Shown: positions 1-9,471, counted from the first letter of the stretch. The stretch: DNA of 64,000 nucleotides from an uncultured Acinetobacter sp. (GCF_947493735.1 NZ_CANLSL010000006.1:59520-123519); one strand, 5' to 3'. Notes: a model not told the origin generated them from the sequence alone. Made by a program: numbers and translations.

Positions 1-1
1 A

Positions 2-178
2 GGGATTGCACAGCAGATTTATTATCGCTATTACCATCAGCAAACCGATAATCCTGCCTTTAAAAACCTTTGGATTGTCATCAATGCGATACATTTACGT
101 GCTTTAAAATTGATCGCTAAACAAAAAATGGTAAATCATCCGATTGGCAAGCAAATTTTACAGCGAATCAGTAAATAA
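2..178 (+). CDS. C-terminal end of a possible phosphotransferase-family protein (partial)
   Basis: An open frame enters from the left edge and ends at TAA 176-178, leaving 58 residues. The tail has a helix beginning GIAQQIYYRYYHQQ and a second basic helix. This resembles the C-terminal helices of APH/ACAD10-11-like phosphotransferases, in which a helix with 'QGIYxR' is common. The next genes (histidine phosphatase, SDR oxidoreductase) run on the same strand only 12 bases further on, so it is probably the first gene of that operon. The assignment rests on a short tail and on context; another helical family is possible. Confidence 0.45.
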   Translation, partial: GIAQQIYYRYYHQQTDNPAFKNLWIVINAIHLRALKLIAKQKMVNHPIGKQILQRISK

Positions 179-190
179 ATCAGGCAATAA

Positions 191-919
191 ATGAGTGTAG
201 CGGACAAAGGTAGCAAAAGTATGACCACGATTTATCTGATTCGACATGGACAAGCCTCATTTGGTGCCGCCAATTATGATCAGCTCTCAAACAAGGGCGA
301 GCAACAAGCGACTTTGCTCGGACAGTATTTTGCCAAAATTTTAAAAGAACAACCTTATGTCTATGCAGGCACGATGCAACGTCATCAACAGACTGCACAG
401 CTTGCCTTGGCGGAAAGTTTCCCTGAGCTTGAAGTGAATAGTGATCAAGCTTGGAATGAATTTCATCATCAGCAAGTTTTTGCCAAATTTGATGATCGCT
501 TCAACAAACCTGATGAGCTGAAACTGGCGATTTTACAAGAGAAAAATCCGCGGGCGTATCTGGCAAGCATATTTGATCAAGCGATTGATCGCTGGATTGG
601 CAATGAATTTGATCATGAATATGATGAGTCTTGGACGGCATTTTCGACTCGGGTAAATGGGGCATTTGATGCCTTATGTGCGGATTTGGCAGAGCTACAA
701 CCTCGTTATGCAGTGGTATTTAGCTCAGGCGGGGTGATTTCCACCATCGTCGGGCATCTGCTTGGATTGGATGCAAAAAGCATTTTTCAGCTGAATTGGT
801 CGATTGCCAATACCTCGATCACCACTATTCGCTTAAAAGGCAACGATCGACAGCTCCTCAGCTTAAATGAACACCACTTTATCAAGGCTGAAAATGCAGA
901 TTTACTGACGTGGATTTAA
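191..919 (+). CDS. Histidine phosphatase family protein (phosphoglycerate-mutase-like)
   Basis: The 242-aa protein has the branch-1 histidine phosphatase signature LIRHGQAS, with the phospho-accepting His at residue 19, followed by the usual GEQQA helix. The substrate cannot be read from sequence. The second catalytic motif, normally VSHGG, reads VFSSGGV near residue 178, so the second histidine is missing; I recall related phosphatases with a TSGG variant. It starts 12 bases after the upstream partial gene. A second in-frame ATG at 221 would place the RHG motif in the more usual position near residue 8, and may be the real start. Confidence 0.85.
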   Translation: MSVADKGSKSMTTIYLIRHGQASFGAANYDQLSNKGEQQATLLGQYFAKILKEQPYVYAGTMQRHQQTAQLALAESFPELEVNSDQAWNEFHHQQVFAKFDDRFNKPDELKLAILQEKNPRAYLASIFDQAIDRWIGNEFDHEYDESWTAFSTRVNGAFDALCADLAELQPRYAVVFSSGGVISTIVGHLLGLDAKSIFQLNWSIANTSITTIRLKGNDRQLLSLNEHHFIKAENADLLTWI

Positions 920-962
920 CTGAATATTTTACAGAAAATCATTGAAATTAAAGGATCTAATC

Positions 963-1706
963 ATGGCAAAAACAATTTTAATCACAGGTGCAAGCTCAGG
1001 ACTTGGCGCAGGAATGGCACGTGAGTTTGCCAAAAAAGGCTATAACCTTGCGATCTGTGCACGCCGCCAAGAGCGCTTAGATGCACTAAAACAAGAGCTC
1101 GAAAGCCAATTCGGCATCAAAGTCATCGCCAAAACTTTGGATGTCACACACTATGATGATGTGTTTACCGTATTTAAAGCCTTTCAGGCAGAATTTGGGC
1201 GTATTGATCGAATCATCGTCAATGCGGGTGTTGGTGAAGGTCGTCGTATTGGCAAGGGCAACTTTGCCATTAACCGTGCCACAGCAGAAACCAACTTTAT
1301 CTCAGCGCTTGCCCAGAGCGAAGCTGCGGTAGAAATTTTCCGTGCGCAAAATGCAGGGCATTTGGTGGTAATTTCCTCGATGAGCGCAGTACGTGGTCTG
1401 CCAAAACATTTGTCGACTTATGCCGCAAGTAAGGCTGCAGTTGCGCACCTTGCCGAAGGCATCCGAGCAGAACTGATTGATACACCGATCAAAGTCTCTA
1501 CGATTTTCCCAGGGTATATCCGTACTGAGCTGAATGAAGGGGCGAAAAAACTGCCTTTTGAAGTCGATGAAAAAACAGGCTGTAAAATCTTGGTGAAAAC
1601 CATTGAAAGTGAACCTGTCAAAGCTTTTGTGCCAAAATGGCCATGGTTACCACTTGGTTTGGCGATGAAAGTCTTGCCACTGCGTATCGTGAACAAGTTA
1701 AGTTAG
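963..1706 (+). CDS. SDR family NAD(P)-dependent oxidoreductase
   Basis: A classical short-chain dehydrogenase of 247 aa. The nucleotide-binding TGASSGLG lies at residues 8-15, NAG is in strand 4, the catalytic Ser is in VVISSMSAV and the YAASK active-site motif follows. The PGYIRTEL segment after the active site is typical. The start at 963 is chosen because AAGGA sits seven bases upstream; an in-frame TTG at 942 lies before that ribosome site. It follows the histidine phosphatase on the same strand and is probably in the same operon. The substrate is unknown. A MITE lies directly downstream. Confidence 0.88.
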   Translation: MAKTILITGASSGLGAGMAREFAKKGYNLAICARRQERLDALKQELESQFGIKVIAKTLDVTHYDDVFTVFKAFQAEFGRIDRIIVNAGVGEGRRIGKGNFAINRATAETNFISALAQSEAAVEIFRAQNAGHLVVISSMSAVRGLPKHLSTYAASKAAVAHLAEGIRAELIDTPIKVSTIFPGYIRTELNEGAKKLPFEVDEKTGCKILVKTIESEPVKAFVPKWPWLPLGLAMKVLPLRIVNKLS

Positions 1707-1717
1707 ATCAATTACTA

Positions 1718-1982
1718 GGGTCTGTTGACATTTCAACCATGCATTGCGTTATAGGCTAAATCACATAAACGATGCATGAAACGCAGAGAATGGTCACTCC
1801 CTTGTCAAGTTTCATAACGAAGTTTATGGCAATTTTAGCCATAACCCTTCGGGACAAGGATGTTTTTTGACGCTACGTTGTTATGAATGAATCATTTAGA
1901 ATGACTAAATTTCTTCATTCATTCCTAGTATCGCCTAAAAAACATCCGTTGTCGCAAGCATCTGTGAAATGTCAACAGACCC
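1718..1982. mobile_element. 265-bp MITE with the same terminal repeats as the IS5-type element at 27862
   Basis: The element begins GGGTCTGTTGACATTTCA and ends in its exact inverse complement, an 18-bp perfect terminal inverted repeat. It is flanked on both sides by TA (1716-1717 and 1983-1984), as expected for a TA target duplication. It has no credible coding frame. The ends match the IS at 27862-28718, whose right end also reads GGGTCTGTTGACATTTCAA, so this is a non-autonomous element probably mobilised by that transposase. The interior is unrelated to the IS and has a long imperfect palindrome (about 1855-1957). Confidence 0.88.
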
Positions 1983-1995
1983 TAATCTAAGCAAT

Positions 1996-2028
1996 AAAAA
2001 AAACCATGCAAATTGCATGGTTTTTTTT
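1996..2028 (-). terminator. Intrinsic terminator, A-run/T-run on both sides
   Basis: The stem ACCATGCAA/TTGCATGGT is preceded by eight A and followed by eight T, so it can terminate transcription in either direction. It lies just after the stop codon of the minus-strand alanine-rich lipoprotein gene. Confidence 0.85.
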
Positions 2029-2042
2029 GATCATATTCGAAA

Positions 2043-2405
2043 TTAGTTTTGAGCAGCTTCTTTCACATCAGCAGCGCCAGTTTCAACCGCACCAGCGATT
2101 GCAGCAGTTGCATCTTTAGCAGCTTGACCAGCAGCGTTTGCAGCATCAGATGCAGCAGTTGCAGTTGCGTCAGCAGCTTCACCGATTGCATTACCAGCTT
2201 CGTCAGTTGCAACAGCAGCATCTGTAGCCAAGTCGTCAGTTGCAGCAACAGTTGCATCACCAGCTGATTCTAGTGCAGCACCTGCGTGATCAGCAGCATC
2301 TTCAGCGTGTTGTTCAGTTGCAGTTTCAGCAGCTTCTTCTTTTTTTGCACAACCAACGAAAGCAACAGCAGAAGCTAAACCTAAAGCAATTAATAATTTA
2401 TTCAT
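2043..2405 (-). CDS. Small alanine-rich lipoprotein
   Basis: A 120-aa protein that starts MNKLLIALGLASAVAFVGC, a signal peptide whose lipobox Cys is residue 19. The mature part is an Ala/Asp/Glu/Thr-rich, almost uninterrupted amphipathic helix built of imperfect 'AAxDAxxA' units, recalling apolipoprotein-like or Lpp-like coiled proteins. It probably sits in a membrane facing the periplasm. The start at 2405 is chosen because the signal peptide begins there; an upstream in-frame ATG would add eight unlikely residues. It is monocistronic with its own terminator and a palindrome in its leader. No precise function is known to me. Confidence 0.75.
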   Translation of the reverse strand: MNKLLIALGLASAVAFVGCAKKEEAAETATEQHAEDAADHAGAALESAGDATVAATDDLATDAAVATDEAGNAIGEAADATATAASDAANAAGQAAKDATAAIAGAVETGAADVKEAAQN

Positions 2406-2430
2406 TTGTAAATCCTCATAAAATGGCATC

Positions 2431-2450
2431 CGAAACGGCTAACCGTTTCG
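2431..2450. promoter_or_regulatory. Palindrome CGAAACGG-CTAA-CCGTTTCG in the lipoprotein leader
   Basis: A perfect 8-bp inverted repeat with a 4-base spacer, 26-45 bases upstream of the minus-strand lipoprotein start. It could be an operator or an mRNA hairpin. There is no T-run on the downstream side, so it does not look like a terminator. Confidence 0.4.
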
Positions 2451-2536
2451 AAGCCAAATAATATACGATTTGATAAAAAAAGCTACATCAATCTTAATAC
2501 TTGTGATAGGTATCACGTTTTACACCAATCGATCAA

Positions 2537-3628
2537 TTAAACATTAAAACGGAAATGCATCACATCGCCATCTTGCACGATGTAAGTTTTGCCTTCTAAG
2601 CGCCATTTTCCTGCTTCTTTTGCACCAGACTCGCCATTGTATTGAATGTAGTCGTCATAGGCGATTACTTCGGCACGGATAAAGCCTTTTTCAAAGTCGG
2701 TATGGATCACGCCAGCAGCTTGCGGGGCAGATGCGCCAATTTTCACCGTCCATGCACGCACTTCTTGCACACCAGCGGTAAAGTAGGTTTGCAAACCAAG
2801 TAGTGCATAACCCGCACGAATCACACGATTCAACCCCGGTTCTTCCATGCCCATTGCTTCAAGGAACTCTGCACGTTCATCTTCGTCAAGCAGTGAAATT
2901 TCTGCTTCGATCTGATTACAGAGCGCAACAACAACCGCATTTTCAGAATCTGCAAGTTCACGCACTGAGTCCAAATATGGATTATTTTCAAAACCATCTT
3001 CAGCCACATTGGCGATGTACATGGTCGGTTTTAAGGTGAGTAAACCAAAACCTTTGATCAGTTTGCGTTCATCATCAGACAAATCTGCGGCTCGAGCAGG
3101 GCGACCGTCATCGAGTAATGGTTGAATTTTTTCAAGCACTGCTTTAGTGGCAATGGCTTCTTTATCACCACCTTTGGCAGTTTTTGCTAAACGTGTAATT
3201 GTTTTCGATACGGTCTCTAAATCAGCAAGTGCAAGTTCGGTATTGATGGTTGCAATATCATCGAGTGGATCAATCTTGCCATTCACATGAATGACGTTTT
3301 CATCTTCAAAACAACGCACCACATGGGCAATCGCATCAGTTTCACGGATGTTGGCAAGGAATTGGTTGCCTAGACCTTCACCTTTGGAAGCACCTGCAAC
3401 CAGTCCTGCGATGTCGACAAATTCCATCGAAGTTGGGATTTCACGTTGTGGTTTGACGATGGCAGAGAGTTTATCCATGCGGTCGTCAGGCACAGGCACC
3501 ACACCCGTATTTGGCTCAATGGTACAAAATGGAAAGTTTTCAGCGGCGATGGCTGCTTTGGTCAGTGCGTTAAATAAAGTGGATTTCCCCACGTTTGGCA
3601 AGCCGACAATACCACAATTAAAGCCCAT
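2537..3628 (-). CDS. ychF: Ribosome-binding ATPase YchF (Obg-family)
   Basis: The 363-aa length is that of YchF. The P-loop GLPNVGKST is at residues 9-17, switch II reads [16 protein letters not shown], and the C-terminal TGS domain ends in the typical [10 protein letters not shown]. YchF binds ATP rather than GTP and associates with 70S ribosomes; it is linked to redox and translation control. The start at 3628 gives the canonical [16 protein letters not shown]-terminus. The gene is alone on its strand here. In many proteobacteria it lies beside pth, which is not seen in this window. Confidence 0.97.
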   Translation of the reverse strand: MGFNCGIVGLPNVGKSTLFNALTKAAIAAENFPFCTIEPNTGVVPVPDDRMDKLSAIVKPQREIPTSMEFVDIAGLVAGASKGEGLGNQFLANIRETDAIAHVVRCFEDENVIHVNGKIDPLDDIATINTELALADLETVSKTITRLAKTAKGGDKEAIATKAVLEKIQPLLDDGRPARAADLSDDERKLIKGFGLLTLKPTMYIANVAEDGFENNPYLDSVRELADSENAVVVALCNQIEAEISLLDEDERAEFLEAMGMEEPGLNRVIRAGYALLGLQTYFTAGVQEVRAWTVKIGASAPQAAGVIHTDFEKGFIRAEVIAYDDYIQYNGESGAKEAGKWRLEGKTYIVQDGDVMHFRFNV

Positions 3629-3921
3629 AAAATCTACTCAAATACGCTATTTTTACTGCGCCACATCATACAGCAAATTGCTCATGAAGTCAGTCATAAA
3701 CGCACTTTGCAAAAGATGATTTTTCTAGCATGCAAAAGTGCTGAGGAAAATTGATCCGTGTGATGGCATTTGTATTTTTTCATTGAAATTATAGGATTGC
3801 TTTGTATTTGGCTTTTGCGCAGTTGGTAAAATCGGTTTAATATGCCATGTAAGAAAAGATTTCACGACTCGATGTGCAAACATTTGATTGAAATCACAGA
3901 AAACCCATCTTCGGAGTTTAC

Positions 3922-4689
3922 ATGCGTATTTTGTATCAATTTCCGCTGTCATTGTTTTGTGAGAAGGCACGCTGGTTGCTTGATCATAAAGAGCTCCATT
4001 ATGTGGCGAAAAATTTGACGCCAGGTTTTCATCGCTTAACCACGCAACACCATACGCAAAGCAAACATTTACCAGTACTTAAAGATGATAATAAGTGGAT
4101 CGCAGATTCCAGTAAAATTGCTGATTATTTAGATTGTTACTATCCAGAACATGCCTTGATTCGCAGTGAGCCTGAGCTGCGAGAACGAATTTTAGAAATT
4201 GATACCTTAAGTCAAGCGTTTGGCATCCATGTGCGACGTTGGTTGTTTTATTTTATTTTACAATTTGAGCATAATTCGGCAATCGAAGTCATACTTGGCG
4301 AACGTGGTTGGCTTCGTGATCTCAAAGCCTTGGCTCGCCCAACGATAAAATTTGCCATTAATAGCTATCATCACATTACGGGTAATACCGCAGTTGAATC
4401 AAAGCAGAAAATTGATGCAATGGTTGAACAATTCAATCAGATTCTTGTCGATAATGGTGGCGAGTATTTGGTGGCGGATCGACTCACGCTTGCAGATATT
4501 GCGGTATGTAGCATGATAGCACCCTTAATGATGATTGAGGGCACGCCTTGGGAGCGTGAGCAACACAGTGAGATTGCGCCTGAAGTGATGGCGTTTCAGC
4601 ATTATTTATTGCAAATTCCGCTTGGACAATATGTACAGCGTATTTATGAGCAGGAGCGCAATGCTAGAGTGGATTGGCGGGGTATTTAG
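3922..4689 (+). CDS. Glutathione S-transferase family protein
   Basis: A 255-aa protein with an N-terminal thioredoxin-like GST domain (MRILYQFPLSLFCEKARWLL) in which the SLFCEKAR helix carries the presumptive catalytic Ser/Cys. The HLPVLKDD strand and the ADSSKIADYL helix, which bind the gamma-glutamyl group, follow. The C-terminal all-helical domain has the N-capping motif LTLADIAVCSM near residue 195. Glutathione conjugation or reduction is the family role; the substrate is unknown. It is followed 42 bases later by pdxB on the same strand. A GGAG site lies upstream of the start. Confidence 0.85.
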   Translation: MRILYQFPLSLFCEKARWLLDHKELHYVAKNLTPGFHRLTTQHHTQSKHLPVLKDDNKWIADSSKIADYLDCYYPEHALIRSEPELRERILEIDTLSQAFGIHVRRWLFYFILQFEHNSAIEVILGERGWLRDLKALARPTIKFAINSYHHITGNTAVESKQKIDAMVEQFNQILVDNGGEYLVADRLTLADIAVCSMIAPLMMIEGTPWEREQHSEIAPEVMAFQHYLLQIPLGQYVQRIYEQERNARVDWRGI

Positions 4690-4731
4690 ACTATTTCACT
4701 GTTCTTTTAAAAAAGTTTTTGGAATAAAGTT

Positions 4732-5835
4732 ATGAAAATTGTCGCAGATGAAAATCTAGCGTTTACCGATTATTTTTTTTCAGAGTTTGGAGAAATCCAA
4801 AATTTGGCAGGGCGCACCATTTCTAACGATGATCTAAAAGATTGTGAAGCACTTTTGGTGCGTTCCGTGACCAAAGTCAATGCCGAACTCATCAAAAATA
4901 CCCCAATCAAATTTGTCGGTAGTGCCACCATTGGTACAGATCATCTCGATACTAAAGCTTTAGACAGCCATCACATCTCATGGGCGAATGCCGCAGGCTG
5001 TAATGCGCAAGCGGTGGCGGAATATGTAGTGACCGCATTGCTGACACTTCGCCCTGAGTTGATTGATGCAGGGCAGTCGTTTTGTTTGGGTGTGGTCGGT
5101 CTAGGGAATGTTGGGACTCGATTGGTCGCTTTGGCGCAGTTTTTGGATTGGCGAGTGATCGGTTATGATCCTTTTTTAATTCATGATCAAGTGGAACAAG
5201 TTGATTTTCAAACTTTACTCAATCAATCTGATGCGATTTCGATTCATGTGCCTTTAACTAAAAAAAAGGATCATTCACAACAACATGCCACGCATCATTT
5301 GTTTAATGAAAGTACTTTGAGTCAAATGAAATCCGATGCAATATTGATCAATAGTGCACGTGGCTCTGTGGTTGAAGAAAAAGCATTGCTTAATGATATT
5401 AAGAAAAATAAACGTCTAGTGGTACTTGATGTCTTTGAACATGAACCACAAATTTCCGCAGAATTACTCAATGCTTTGGCGTTAGCTACACCGCATATTG
5501 CAGGCTATAGCCTTGAAGGTAAGGCAAGAGGCACACAAATGATTTATCAGTCTTTTTGTGAAACTTTTGGTAAATCAGCAGATAAAGATTTTGTACCATT
5601 ACTTGAGCGTTGCGAGCCACTTTTAGCGCTTAATGAAGATGCAAAAAATGCCAAAGCCGAATTTAAAACACAACTCATGCAAAACCTGAGCACCATTTAT
5701 GATATTCGCCGTGATGATCAAGTCTTACGTGCATGTTTAAATGATGGTGCGATTCAGCAAAAAGCCTTTGATGATTTAAGAAAAAATTATCCGCTACGTC
5801 GTGAATGGTCTGCCTTTGGTGCAGAACTATCGTAA
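4732..5835 (+). CDS. pdxB: 4-phosphoerythronate dehydrogenase
   Basis: PdxB oxidises 4-phospho-D-erythronate in the DXP-dependent pathway to pyridoxal 5'-phosphate. The 367-aa protein has the D-2-hydroxyacid dehydrogenase layout: a catalytic N-terminal lobe starting MKIVADENLAF, an NAD-binding GVVGLGNVG, INSARGSVVEE with the catalytic Arg, and PHIAGYSLEGKARG with the catalytic His, then the PdxB-specific C-terminal dimerisation domain. The MKIVADENL opening and the IAGYSLEGKARGT signature are characteristic. Its end overlaps the open frame of epmA, so the two are probably co-transcribed. Confidence 0.95.
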   Translation: MKIVADENLAFTDYFFSEFGEIQNLAGRTISNDDLKDCEALLVRSVTKVNAELIKNTPIKFVGSATIGTDHLDTKALDSHHISWANAAGCNAQAVAEYVVTALLTLRPELIDAGQSFCLGVVGLGNVGTRLVALAQFLDWRVIGYDPFLIHDQVEQVDFQTLLNQSDAISIHVPLTKKKDHSQQHATHHLFNESTLSQMKSDAILINSARGSVVEEKALLNDIKKNKRLVVLDVFEHEPQISAELLNALALATPHIAGYSLEGKARGTQMIYQSFCETFGKSADKDFVPLLERCEPLLALNEDAKNAKAEFKTQLMQNLSTIYDIRRDDQVLRACLNDGAIQQKAFDDLRKNYPLRREWSAFGAELS

Positions 5836-5861
5836 ACAATCATGCTGTTGAGAAAGAAAAA

Positions 5862-6839
5862 TTGACTGAAACAAATTTTAAAATGACCTGTGATCTTGAA
5901 GCCTTACAAGCACGTGCCAGGTTATATAATCGGATTCGTTCATTTTTTGCTGAACGCAATGTATTGGAAGTAGAAACGCCATTGCTATCTCAAGCAGGAA
6001 CGACAGATGTGCATCTTGCTTCGGTACAAGCTTTGCGTCATGTCAATGGGACAAAAGCAACGCATTATCTACATACCTCGCCAGAGTTCGCCATGAAGCG
6101 ACTACTTGCCAGTGGTAGTGGGGCGATTTATCAAATCTGCAAGGTGTTTCGTGATGATGAACATGGTCGCAAACACAATAGCGAATTTACCATGTTGGAA
6201 TGGTATCGTCCTGACTTTGATCTGAAAGATTTGATGTATGAAACCACGGATTTATTAAATATTTGCCTGCAAGATCGTTTCGATGAAGTGCGTCCGATCT
6301 TGCTCAGCTATAAGCATGCTTTCCTAGATCGTTTGGACATCAATCCGTTGCAAGCCAGTTGTGAGGAGTTAAAACAATGCGCAAAGCGAGTTGGTTTGGG
6401 TGTACGACTTGGCGATGATCGTTTAGCCTATATGGATTTGCTGTTTTCGCATATGGTGGAGCCAAGTTTAGGCTTTGATACACCTGTTTTTCTCACTGAT
6501 TTTCCACCTGAGATGGCATCACTTGCCAAGATCAGAACTGATGACGATGGCGAGCAAGTCGCTGCACGTTTTGAGGTGTATATTGAGGGCTTGGAACTTG
6601 CCAATGGCTATGATGAACTGAGTGATGCAACTGCACTTCGTCAGCGTTTTGAAGCAGATAATCAAGCTCGGATTGCGCAAGGTTTAGAAGTGATGCCGAT
6701 TGATGAGCGATTACTTGCTGCATTGGAATTTATGCCTGCTTGTTCTGGGATTGCACTCGGCATTGATCGGTTACTGATGGTTGCGATGCAACGGATGCGA
6801 CTCGAGCAGGTGATTAGCTTTCCTGCGCATTTGGCGTGA
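5862..6839 (+). CDS. epmA: EF-P beta-lysylation ligase EpmA (GenX/PoxA)
   Basis: EpmA attaches (R)-beta-lysine to the conserved lysine of elongation factor P. The protein is a class II lysyl-tRNA-synthetase-like catalytic core without the anticodon domain. Visible motifs are ETPLLSQAGTTDVHL, the motif-2 loop FRDDEHGRKHNSEFTMLEWY, and motif 3 CSGIALGIDRLLM near the C-terminus. The start is uncertain. TTG at 5862 gives an N-terminus (MTETNFKMTCDLEAL) that I expect from Acinetobacter homologues, while ATG at 5883 is seven codons shorter. The open frame extends back to 5805 inside pdxB. It shares a terminator with the convergent gene that follows. Confidence 0.93.
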   Translation: MTETNFKMTCDLEALQARARLYNRIRSFFAERNVLEVETPLLSQAGTTDVHLASVQALRHVNGTKATHYLHTSPEFAMKRLLASGSGAIYQICKVFRDDEHGRKHNSEFTMLEWYRPDFDLKDLMYETTDLLNICLQDRFDEVRPILLSYKHAFLDRLDINPLQASCEELKQCAKRVGLGVRLGDDRLAYMDLLFSHMVEPSLGFDTPVFLTDFPPEMASLAKIRTDDDGEQVAARFEVYIEGLELANGYDELSDATALRQRFEADNQARIAQGLEVMPIDERLLAALEFMPACSGIALGIDRLLMVAMQRMRLEQVISFPAHLA

Positions 6840-6846
6840 TTATCTT

Positions 6847-6883
6847 AAAACTGTTGGTATTAGAATCTAATACCAACAGTTTT
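6847..6883. terminator. Bidirectional hairpin terminator that also encodes a C-terminus
   Basis: A 16-bp perfect stem (AAAACTGTTGGTATTA with its complement) with a short loop; A/T-rich stem bases provide the U-tract in both directions. It lies between convergent epmA and the 6860 gene. The last codons of the minus-strand gene (KTVGIRF and the stop) are encoded within the stem. Confidence 0.75.
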
Positions 6884-7381
6884 ACCCTCGCTATCAACAG
6901 CACCTATGTCATACGTGTTGTACCATTTTCCATTCAACATAATGTAAATTGGTGACCAAAAAGAAAACTTATTTACTGCCCTTAAAACATCTTCTAATGT
7001 TTCCAACTTTGAATCATCTTTAAACCTATAAAATATTAAATTTGTGCCAATATCTTCAACAATAATTTCTGCCATTTCCTCTATATTTTCTGTTCCCGTT
7101 TCATCATCTTCGATAGAAACGTCTAAAAATTCTGATAGAAACTCAGGATGAGGATAGCCATCTTCAATTAGATCATCTATAGAAATATCCATAGCTTCAT
7201 TTGAGTCTAAAACAATGACACAGCCATTTTGATAGTTTTGATTATTTGAGAATTGATTTGGAACATGCTCATAATGTCCTTGCAATATTTTTAAAGTAGC
7301 TTTTTTTAGGTCATCTCTTTTCCGATTCATAGATTCCGTTAGTCGATCTTCGTATGAACCTCTATTTTTTGCTTGTCCCAT
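6860..7381 (-). CDS. Hypothetical acidic protein, MGQAKNRG-type N-terminus
   Basis: A 173-aa protein I do not recognise by function. It opens with MGQAKNRGSYEDRLTES, a motif I associate with short bacterial proteins of unknown role, followed by a basic helix. A strongly acidic middle section (ISIDDLIEDG and a run of E/D around residues 85-115) and a C-terminal beta-rich segment ending in VDSEGKTVGIRF follow. There is no signal peptide or membrane segment. It is divergently transcribed from the 7454 gene across 72 AT-rich bases, and the pair interrupts the housekeeping order epmA-thioesterase-hemB, suggesting acquired DNA. Confidence 0.7.
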   Translation of the reverse strand: MGQAKNRGSYEDRLTESMNRKRDDLKKATLKILQGHYEHVPNQFSNNQNYQNGCVIVLDSNEAMDISIDDLIEDGYPHPEFLSEFLDVSIEDDETGTENIEEMAEIIVEDIGTNLIFYRFKDDSKLETLEDVLRAVNKFSFWSPIYIMLNGKWYNTYDIGAVDSEGKTVGIRF

Positions 7382-7453
7382 TTTTTAATTCCCATTTGAA
7401 AATGATATAAAAAAACTATATCATTTTAGCTATTAATATACAATGGAAAGAAA

Positions 7454-7744
7454 ATGAAATCGAAAGAAAATGATCCTAGAGAGATTGATGTATTAATTAC
7501 TCAAATTAAGGCTAAAGACCATAAGGTTACTAATGCGGTAGGCGTAACGCATCAAGTCCCATTTCGTATATTTCAATGGAATTACTCAAGATTAGAGGCA
7601 TTAAGAAAACATATTGGTAACCCTACAAGAAATAAGTTGCTTAACAGTTTACTTGAGGTCGCATTAGATGAGGTATTTCAAAATTTAGAGAAAACAAATC
7701 CTGAGCAATTAAAGGAAATTTTAGTTAGCATTGAAAATTCATAG
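7454..7744 (+). CDS. Hypothetical 96-aa protein, possible small DNA-binding type
   Basis: I do not recognise a family with certainty. The protein is highly charged and predicted mainly helical. The central stretch RIFQWNYSRLEALRKHIGNP followed by two amphipathic helices (KLLNSLLEVALDEVF) is reminiscent of plasmid-borne ribbon-helix-helix or Arc-like proteins, but the evidence is weak. The start at 7454 has AAAGAAAATG context with GGAAAG a few bases upstream. Because it is divergent from the 6860 gene and small, a regulator or antitoxin role is possible but unproven. Confidence 0.6.
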   Translation: MKSKENDPREIDVLITQIKAKDHKVTNAVGVTHQVPFRIFQWNYSRLEALRKHIGNPTRNKLLNSLLEVALDEVFQNLEKTNPEQLKEILVSIENS

Positions 7745-7789
7745 TTCAGACAATCAGACTTGTATGTTTTCTCTATTTTCGATTATCAA

Positions 7790-8290
7790 TCAATACACAT
7801 AAGACGCTGTACCAGTCGCAATGTGTGTGCCTTGATCATTATGCAAATCCATACGCATCAAACAGCTTTTACGACCGAGGCGTACTACTTGTGCTTTGGC
7901 AATAAAGTACTTTCCACGGCCCGGTGCAAGATAATCTACACGCAAGTCCAAAGTTGCCAATTTTCCAACTTTCTTCGTCGTTTCTTCAAAAATTTCAGGA
8001 GTACTGCGACGGTATAATTCGCTCATTGCAACCACACCGCCCATACTGTCGAGAATGGTTGCAGATACGCCACCATGCAAAATTTGAAATTTTACATTAC
8101 CGATCAAATGTGCATCCATCTCAACAAAACCTTCAATCTGTCCATCCACGACACGCATCTTGAGATTGTTGTGGGTATAAAACGGTGAGCTGTTAAAAGC
8201 TATACAGAGTTGCTCTAAGATCATATTAATATCACTCTGATTTTCGACAGTGATATGACCAGTCCATTGTTGTTGTTGATCATTAAGCAT
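7790..8290 (-). CDS. Thioesterase of the PaaI/YigI hotdog family
   Basis: A 166-aa hotdog-fold protein. The signature HGGVSATILDSMGGVVAM (the HGG loop and following helix) is that of PaaI-like acyl-CoA thioesterases, and DLRVDYLAPGRG followed by GRKSCLMRMDL completes the fold. The length and the paired blocks fit the YigI-type medium/long-chain acyl-CoA thioesterases. The start at 8290 is chosen; a longer frame back to 8350 would run into the hemB leader. It is divergent from hemB with under 100 bases between the starts, so their promoters probably overlap. Confidence 0.88.
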   Translation of the reverse strand: MLNDQQQQWTGHITVENQSDINMILEQLCIAFNSSPFYTHNNLKMRVVDGQIEGFVEMDAHLIGNVKFQILHGGVSATILDSMGGVVAMSELYRRSTPEIFEETTKKVGKLATLDLRVDYLAPGRGKYFIAKAQVVRLGRKSCLMRMDLHNDQGTHIATGTASYVY

Positions 8291-8306
8291 ACTTAAACTC
8301 ACATAA

Positions 8307-9401
<1,095 letters not shown>

Positions 9402-9471
9402 AAATAAATAATTTGGTCATAAGGCGTCGCAAAGTTCATCGATAATCAGCAAAATTTTGGGTATTTAAAAC

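Noticed and set aside
3725..3970. 81-codon minus-strand frame upstream of the first GST
   Set aside because: It overlaps the GST start on the opposite strand and has no recognisable composition; the DNA is better read as a leader.
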